64,000 nt of DNA from assembly GCA_003184365.1 (NCBI GenBank), contig NKYR01000074.1, forward strand, positions 680-64,679, given 5' to 3'. Numbering within the stretch: position 1 is the first letter of the stretch; each line of letters begins with the position of its first letter. This DNA comes from Evernia prunastri. Taxonomy: Eukaryota; Ascomycota; Lecanoromycetes; Lecanorales; Parmeliaceae. Below, in pieces: positions 59,201 through 64,000 of the stretch. Both the position numbers and the translations under genes were made by a program. A model generated the notes under the pieces. The model made no database searches, was not told the origin of the DNA, and was given only the letters and a program-made list of their open reading frames with translations.

Positions 59201-59611
59201 GAGGATGAGATCTGGAAGGCGTTGGTGGAGAGTAGGCCTGAGCTGGACGAGGGGAGTGAGAGTGGCTTTGGGGACGAGGACATCACGAGCGATATGGAAG
59301 GGATGGACGACGATGAGCTCGACGCTGAGCGTGGTAAGGAGGACGAGAGCGCTAACCGCGATTTGGCAGAAGGTGCTGAAGACCTTCCGAATCTTGACGA
59401 TGAAGAAGATGATGAAGCACTTTTGGACAGCGATGACGAGGTGCCTAGCGACCTCGAAGGGGCATTCGACAGAGAAGTCATCCCAAACAAGCTCGAGTCG
59501 GTCGTCCAACCAGAGGCCGAAAAGCGCGGCAGCAAGAGACGCAGGCTGAAGAACTTGCCTACTTTCGCATCCGCGGATGAATATGCGAAGATGCTGGAGG
59601 AGGATGAATGA
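56246..59611 (+). CDS. MAK21: Ribosome biogenesis protein Mak21/Noc1 (CBF/Mak21 family)
   Basis: Two exons, 56,246-57,010 and 57,077-59,611, join in phase 0 to 1,099 residues, similar to yeast Mak21. The protein acts with Noc2 in early 60S pre-ribosome assembly and export. The N-terminus is basic and opens with FNSEALRSLTWKIESN; the junction gives TFQPQSEWHAVVLPLLPSPS. The helical-repeat body has SSAHQFYSTIMSTGTLSDKI, AYEDWLKSLFFEVLKIIETW and KAVDYVYQLLKEKPEQEANL. The CBF domain has SIQALMLIQQLNGSH, DRFYRTLYESLLDPRL and KRLLQVVAMHQPSFSCGTLY. The C-terminus is very acidic and ends with a basic KRGSKRRRLKN motif. The start is the first ATG fitting the family; an upstream exon is possible. Confidence 0.94.
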
Positions 59612-60049
59612 TTGATGGATAAGCTCTGCTCCGTAGTATCGAACCCATTCACTCATTTGACCTCAATCAACTGTAGAGGGTTTCTCACGTCTCGCCTCTC
59701 CCTTGACATGGTCATCGTGACCCAAGTCTGTTGGAGCACGCCCCTTGAGACAAACGTCAACCCGCTTAGGTCTCACCAGCATCGATGTTGCTGTGAAGGG
59801 CGAAGTCCCTATGGCTTTGACGGTTTGCGAGGACTATATCCCTGAGATTCCCCCAATTGGGATCAATGCAAGAGGATCGGTCTAATAGTACGTGGAAGAA
59901 TGACCCGAACGTCTATTCAGGGATGTTGTGAAAGCACGCAATGTTCAAGGATACAATCTACTACCTCGTCGATTCATCACAAGCTCCTACATAGATTTTG
60001 GTTATACATGGTATCCAATTTCCCCCCCATCAGCCCCCAAAAACACGTC
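59612..60049. other. Intergenic region between convergent genes
   Basis: This holds the 3' ends of MAK21 (+) and the chloride transporter gene (-). Nothing else was recognised. Confidence 0.55.
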
Positions 60050-62642
60050 TCACCGGTGCTTCAAACCCTCCAACCAAACCACTAACCTCTTCTTCAAAAT
60101 GACACCGACCAATTTTCCCGTCCCTTCCTCCACAACACAAAGATGCCGCAGACCCAATTTCCCAAACATCTCTACCGCATACTCCATCGGCGCCTTTGCA
60201 CAAATACCCAGCGGTGTTCGGTCGACGAAACAGCTAAGATCGAGTTCTTCTCCCTCTGCCCGACCTAGTAGCCGCACACGGTCGGATGAACCCCACACTC
60301 CGCCGAGGTTGGTGAGGCCGAAGTCGAGTTCCCCCTCTGCGAGGTACCCCTGAAGCATGCCATCTTGTACAAGAACAAGACCCGCGTCTAATAGGCCTCT
60401 TCCCTTCAGCTTATCAAGTTTTTGTTCAAGGACTTTACGGGGTACCATGTTATCCTTGGGAACGCTAACGGTAATGTCTTCCATGGTCTGTTTTGGCGGT
60501 ATGAGCTCTTCCACCAGTGCGTTCTCTATCTGTACTAGGCCGATAGCATGGTCCAGGTCCAAGAAAGGGTGTCTGTGAAGGTTTCGAGATTAACGATATT
60601 CATACGGGGCAATTTCAAAGTTGCAAGACAGGACTTCGAAATCGACATACCCGAGCACTGTTTGCGCCAGATCGTAAACACCTTCGTGCTCCAGAACATC
60701 TGCAACCCATTTGGCCACTAATATAGCAATCATATTCGGAACGATATACTCCAGCTCTCCGGTGAGCTCAAACATGATGACACAAAGTGATAAAGTCATA
60801 CGGGACACCCCTATGAGTGTCAGGAGATTAGTATATCCTTTTGTTGGGGGAAAGATCCCCCACAAGCCAAAGCGTCAAGAGATTACTAGGGAAAATACGT
60901 ACCAGCAAGGAACGCAGCGGCACCGACCATTGCAAAGATACCGGGAGAGATGGTAGTGACACATTGGCCAACGATGCGGCCGAAGAAGGCGCCGGCATCG
61001 AGGGCAGGTATGATAACCCCAGACGGGACCTTGCAACCAAATGTCACTGTTGTGAGAATGAGCTTGACAAGGGTACCGTATACCAGCCAGCCAATATATT
61101 TTGGTGGCGAGCCACTGGCCTCGTGTTGGCAGATCCATGAACTAGTCGAACTGCGGCAGTCCTGGAGAAGGTTCTTGATGATTTTATCGCCAGGCTCACG
61201 AGTCATCGGATTAGGATACTGAAGTAGTCCTGTAGCAAGAACGACGATGAACACTTCAAGAACAGGGTAGTTTTTGATGAGGCGAATTTGCCGAAAGGTT
61301 TTCGACCAGAAGAAATTGCACTTGCAGAATGTGCCGCCCCAGATACCTCCGGCGACACCAAGGAGGATGAAAATGAGGTATTGCACCGGAGAATACTGTG
61401 TCCCATAACTTGTCTCGAAGAGCACAAGCTTTCCAGTGCCAGTGGGGTTGAGAGCTTTCAAGATCACAGCGGCCCAGAGAGAACAGAAGAACGCTCTCCA
61501 TAGCACCTTGCGGGGAAAGTAGGTACTGATTTCCTGGAAGACGACTGAGTACTCAGGAGTGCAAGCAGCCAGGAAGCCCTACCTCATAGCTGAAGAGGAT
61601 ACCGCCTATCGGTGCACCGAAGGCCACTGACAACCCCGATGAGCAGCCAGCGCTCAGTAGTTCGCGCATCTTCCTTTCATTTTCGCGGTATTTTGGGAAG
61701 CACTTCCCTACCAAATACGAAACACATGTACTTATGTGCACGAATGGACCCTCCTTTCCCAAACACATGCCCGTTGCGACAGCAAAGACTGCACCAACAG
61801 CCTTGACGATCAGGACCTTGAAGTCTAGGAAATGGGGAATGACGAATCCGGAAAGGATAGTCTTTATCTCTGGGATACCTGAGCCTGCGGCAAGGTACAT
61901 GGATTTTCCAGTCACAGGTGGATCGGTGCTAGCGTCAGGCTCTTGGTACTGGTCATCATGCCTCAGTATGGTAGCAGCAGGTAGGTTGGATTTGGTGAGC
62001 ATGGTCAGTGAAGAGCTAATGGTTCCAAATGCCAATGCAAAGCCGACATATATACCAAATGCTCTGTACCAGCCGTCTGTCCACATATACCACTCATCGC
62101 ACCCTTCTCCAAGGTTCGCCTTTGTCGGGCCGACGAAGGGTCGACGGTCTGTGCAGCAGGCTTCTCGATTTGCGAAGGGATTGGAGGTACAGTAACCCAA
62201 CTTCCAATCGCTCACGGTAGCTTCAGCTACATCGACGAGAAAGGCGACACACGCTGTAAGTATGCCGATTAACGCAGCAGCAATCCATCCGGAGCAGGCG
62301 TCAAAGGTAGCGATAAGTCGATATCGTACGCCAGGCCTGGAGTAAACGGAACGAAGGCGGTAGGAATCTTTGACCTGGCGCCCGTCAACCGATCTCTTGC
62401 TTGAATTCGGAGTCAGGGATGCGCACGAGATCATGGAGCCAATCCACAGTGGTATAATCATTGTAAGGAAGGCGTTCGCCTATAGGCGCCGACGATAAGG
62501 CCCGTTCATCCTTGCTTACATTGGAGCTAATGATGGATTGAGCATCTTCTTCCTGCTGTACGGCACTCAAACGCCTATCATTGAGGTGGTGATGAAGGAG
62601 GAGCTTGGTACGCTCATTCGGCTGCTCGATATCCTGCGGCAT
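60050..62642 (-). CDS. CLC-type chloride channel/transporter with CBS domains
   Basis: Five exons (62,642-62,427; 62,374-61,583; 61,533-60,903; 60,810-60,651; 60,572-60,050) join in frame to 773 residues. The N-terminal cytosolic part leads into [15 protein letters not shown] across the first junction. Selectivity and gating motifs are all visible: [26 protein letters not shown] (with the gating Glu), [20 protein letters not shown] and [19 protein letters not shown]. About ten to twelve membrane segments follow the family pattern, and two C-terminal CBS domains lie after [16 protein letters not shown], ending in [20 protein letters not shown]. Relatives such as yeast Gef1 act in Golgi and endosomal membranes in ion balance and acidification. 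Whether this one is a channel or an exchanger is not settled by sequence. Confidence 0.94.
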
Positions 62643-63199
62643 GGCTTGAAGACAGCCGAGGCTCTGTTATTGAAGGATAGCCGACCGGAGCAAGACAATT
62701 TAAGATGTGGGACGGGTTGAAAAGAGGGAGGGAGGGAGAGAGAGAGAGAGAAAGAGCAAGAGAGAGAGGATCCTTTGGAGTATGATATGTATCATTTTGC
62801 CATGGCATTTTAGCCTTAGCCCAGCCATATGGCACGCATATCCATATATGTGTGGGGGGAAGTGCCATGTTATCTTCAGGTTCTCTAGCATGGGCAGAGA
62901 AAAGCAATCAAAAGCAACTCTGTACTGTAAGTAGGTTAGTACTTGGTAGTAGTAAGTATAATCATCCCTTAGTTATCATGATTGGGTGTCTTCAAGTGCA
63001 TGATTCTTGAGATAAGAGATAAGACCTGCCCTCGCTTAACTTACCTTACGACCTAGGTAGGCAAGAGGTCCTCGGGAGCTTGTGCAGGAAGCCCTAACCC
63101 TACTTACGGAAAGAAACTGCTATTTAGACCAAAGCTTTACATTTCCCCAAGCTCACTTCCAACGCCTATATATCAGGAGGGTAGGGTATATATTCGTGC
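62643..63199. promoter_or_regulatory. Chloride transporter upstream region with GA/CT microsatellite
   Basis: This is 557 bp upstream of the CLC gene (minus strand). A purine tract on the plus strand at about 62,725-62,770 (GAGG and GA repeats) is, on the gene's own strand, a CT-rich tract some 85-130 bp before the ATG, typical of fungal pyrimidine-rich leaders. An ACCTAGGTAGG word occurs near 63,050. It also holds the 3' end of the next gene. Confidence 0.5.
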
Positions 63200-64000
63200 T
63201 CAATCACCGTCTTCCCAGTCTAGTTCAGAGTCTGAACCTACTCTTCCTACCTCCTCATTCTCTTTCTCCTCAAATACATTCCCCCCTTCCACCACCAGGT
63301 TCACTCCCTTCACAGGATGCAGAAGCATTCCGGGTAAGCACATGCGTCCTTCCCCGGCTATTTCTTCTTGCTCTCCACCATCATTATCCACTTTGTACCC
63401 CAGCCATCTCCGCCATAGGTTCGGGGCAAATCCTGCATCGTAGAACCAGGTAGTGCCTTTGAAGTTGTGTTCTCGTCCTCCGTATACACTGGTCCTTGCG
63501 CCACCTGACGCTCCATTCCTTCCGCCGTTCATTACTCCGGCAAGGTACGCTGTCGGCCATCTGCGGTCAATGTACACCGGATGAGGGGCGTACACTGCTT
63601 TGTAACCATGGTGCAGCGCGACAGATGCTGGCCACATCTCGGAAAACATGTGGTGTCTCTCAAGAACTGTCTCGCGGTGCATTGTCTGCAACAGACGACG
63701 GGAAAGGCGCGATGAAGTGCCTATGGTTGCTCTCCGCGGTGGAAGGCCTTGCGTCGAGTTGTAGCCAGTAACATCGTTTACGTAGAACCATGTAGTCCCG
63801 TCAGGATCGAAGAGAGGACTGAGACTTATGAAGTCCGCTTCTTCATCAACACCCCAAGCGTACTTGTCTTTCTCAAATGTTGTTGGCGGGATTGGGTCGT
63901 CTTGAGCGCCGAGCATGTCTGCAGGACCTTTAGGACCCCAGACAGGTTTGTCGGTCTTTCCTTGTGGCAAACCAGTAGTGTCTTCAGCGCCAGCCTTCAG
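63200..64000 (-). CDS. DUF3405 family protein, cut by the window end
   Basis: The last 267 residues or so of a gene whose start lies beyond position 64,000; the frame is open to the edge. The stop is at 63,200. Conserved DUF3405 blocks are visible: TDKPVWGPKGP, TFEKDKYAWGVDEEADFISL, FDPDGTTWFYVNDVTGYNST, GLPPRRATIGTSSRLSRRLL, MHRETVLERHHMFSEMWPAS, LHHGYKAVYAPHPVYIDRRW and NGGRNGASGGART. The family is confined to filamentous fungi, is often membrane-anchored at the N-terminus (not visible here) and has a glycosyltransferase-like look; its activity is not established. The tail is acidic. Confidence 0.9.
   Translation of the reverse strand: MKAGAEDTTGLPQGKTDKPVWGPKGPADMLGAQDDPIPPTTFEKDKYAWGVDEEADFISLSPLFDPDGTTWFYVNDVTGYNSTQGLPPRRATIGTSSRLSRRLLQTMHRETVLERHHMFSEMWPASVALHHGYKAVYAPHPVYIDRRWPTAYLAGVMNGGRNGASGGARTSVYGGREHNFKGTTWFYDAGFAPNLWRRWLGYKVDNDGGEQEEIAGEGRMCLPGMLLHPVKGVNLVVEGGNVFEEKENEEVGRVGSDSELDWEDGD

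Noticed and set aside
1..64000. tRNA or rRNA genes
   Set aside because: I found no cloverleaf with A and B boxes and no rRNA-like stretch by eye. A tRNAscan-SE run would settle it.

Overview
This window looks like nuclear chromosomal DNA of a filamentous ascomycete (Pezizomycotina). The evidence is short (about 40-160 nt) GT-AG introns in almost every gene, genes on both strands with short intergenic gaps, two Zn2Cys6 regulators, several families restricted to filamentous fungi, and heavy RIP-type mutation (CpA to TpA on both strands) in repetitive DNA. Helotiales/Leotiomycetes is a plausible home, but that is a guess from gene content. All exon borders below were joined by hand from reading frames and splice signals.

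Layout. Positions 1 to about 12,030 are an AT-rich island with no believable gene: CA and TG are scarce, TA is abundant and CpG survives, as expected for repeats destroyed by RIP. The boundary is abrupt. From 12.9 to 23.2 kb come a secreted lactonase-like beta-propeller protein (+), the glycine-cleavage T-protein (-), an Mtr-type neutral amino-acid permease (-) and a ten-exon MFS transporter (-). From 23.52 to 25.40 kb lies a long inverted-repeat (foldback) element whose arms are packed with degenerate copies of an 11-bp unit; this is the most unusual object here. From 25.9 to 36.4 kb come ribosomal protein L9 (-), a broken protein-kinase gene (+), a membrane-anchored monothiol glutaredoxin (-), a hotdog thioesterase (+), V-ATPase subunit C (+), APS kinase (-) and an unrecognised two-exon gene (+).

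A shattered LaeA-like methyltransferase gene (-) follows at 36.6-37.6 kb, then a two-pass membrane protein (-), a Vps9-type Rab5 GEF with a C-terminal CUE domain (-) and an Asnsd1-type asparagine-synthetase-domain protein (+). Next is a divergent pair of Zn2Cys6 regulators (46.4-52.2 kb). The last part holds a conserved fungal protein (-), a luciferase-domain (DUF5519) protein (+), the ribosome-biogenesis factor Mak21/Noc1 (+), a CLC chloride transporter (-) and a DUF3405 gene (-) cut by the window end.

Most genes are unrelated housekeeping functions: one-carbon and sulfate metabolism, vacuole acidification and ion balance, endosomal trafficking, ribosome production. I see no biosynthetic gene cluster. 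The accessory signal is confined to the RIP island, the foldback element and the two pseudogenes.
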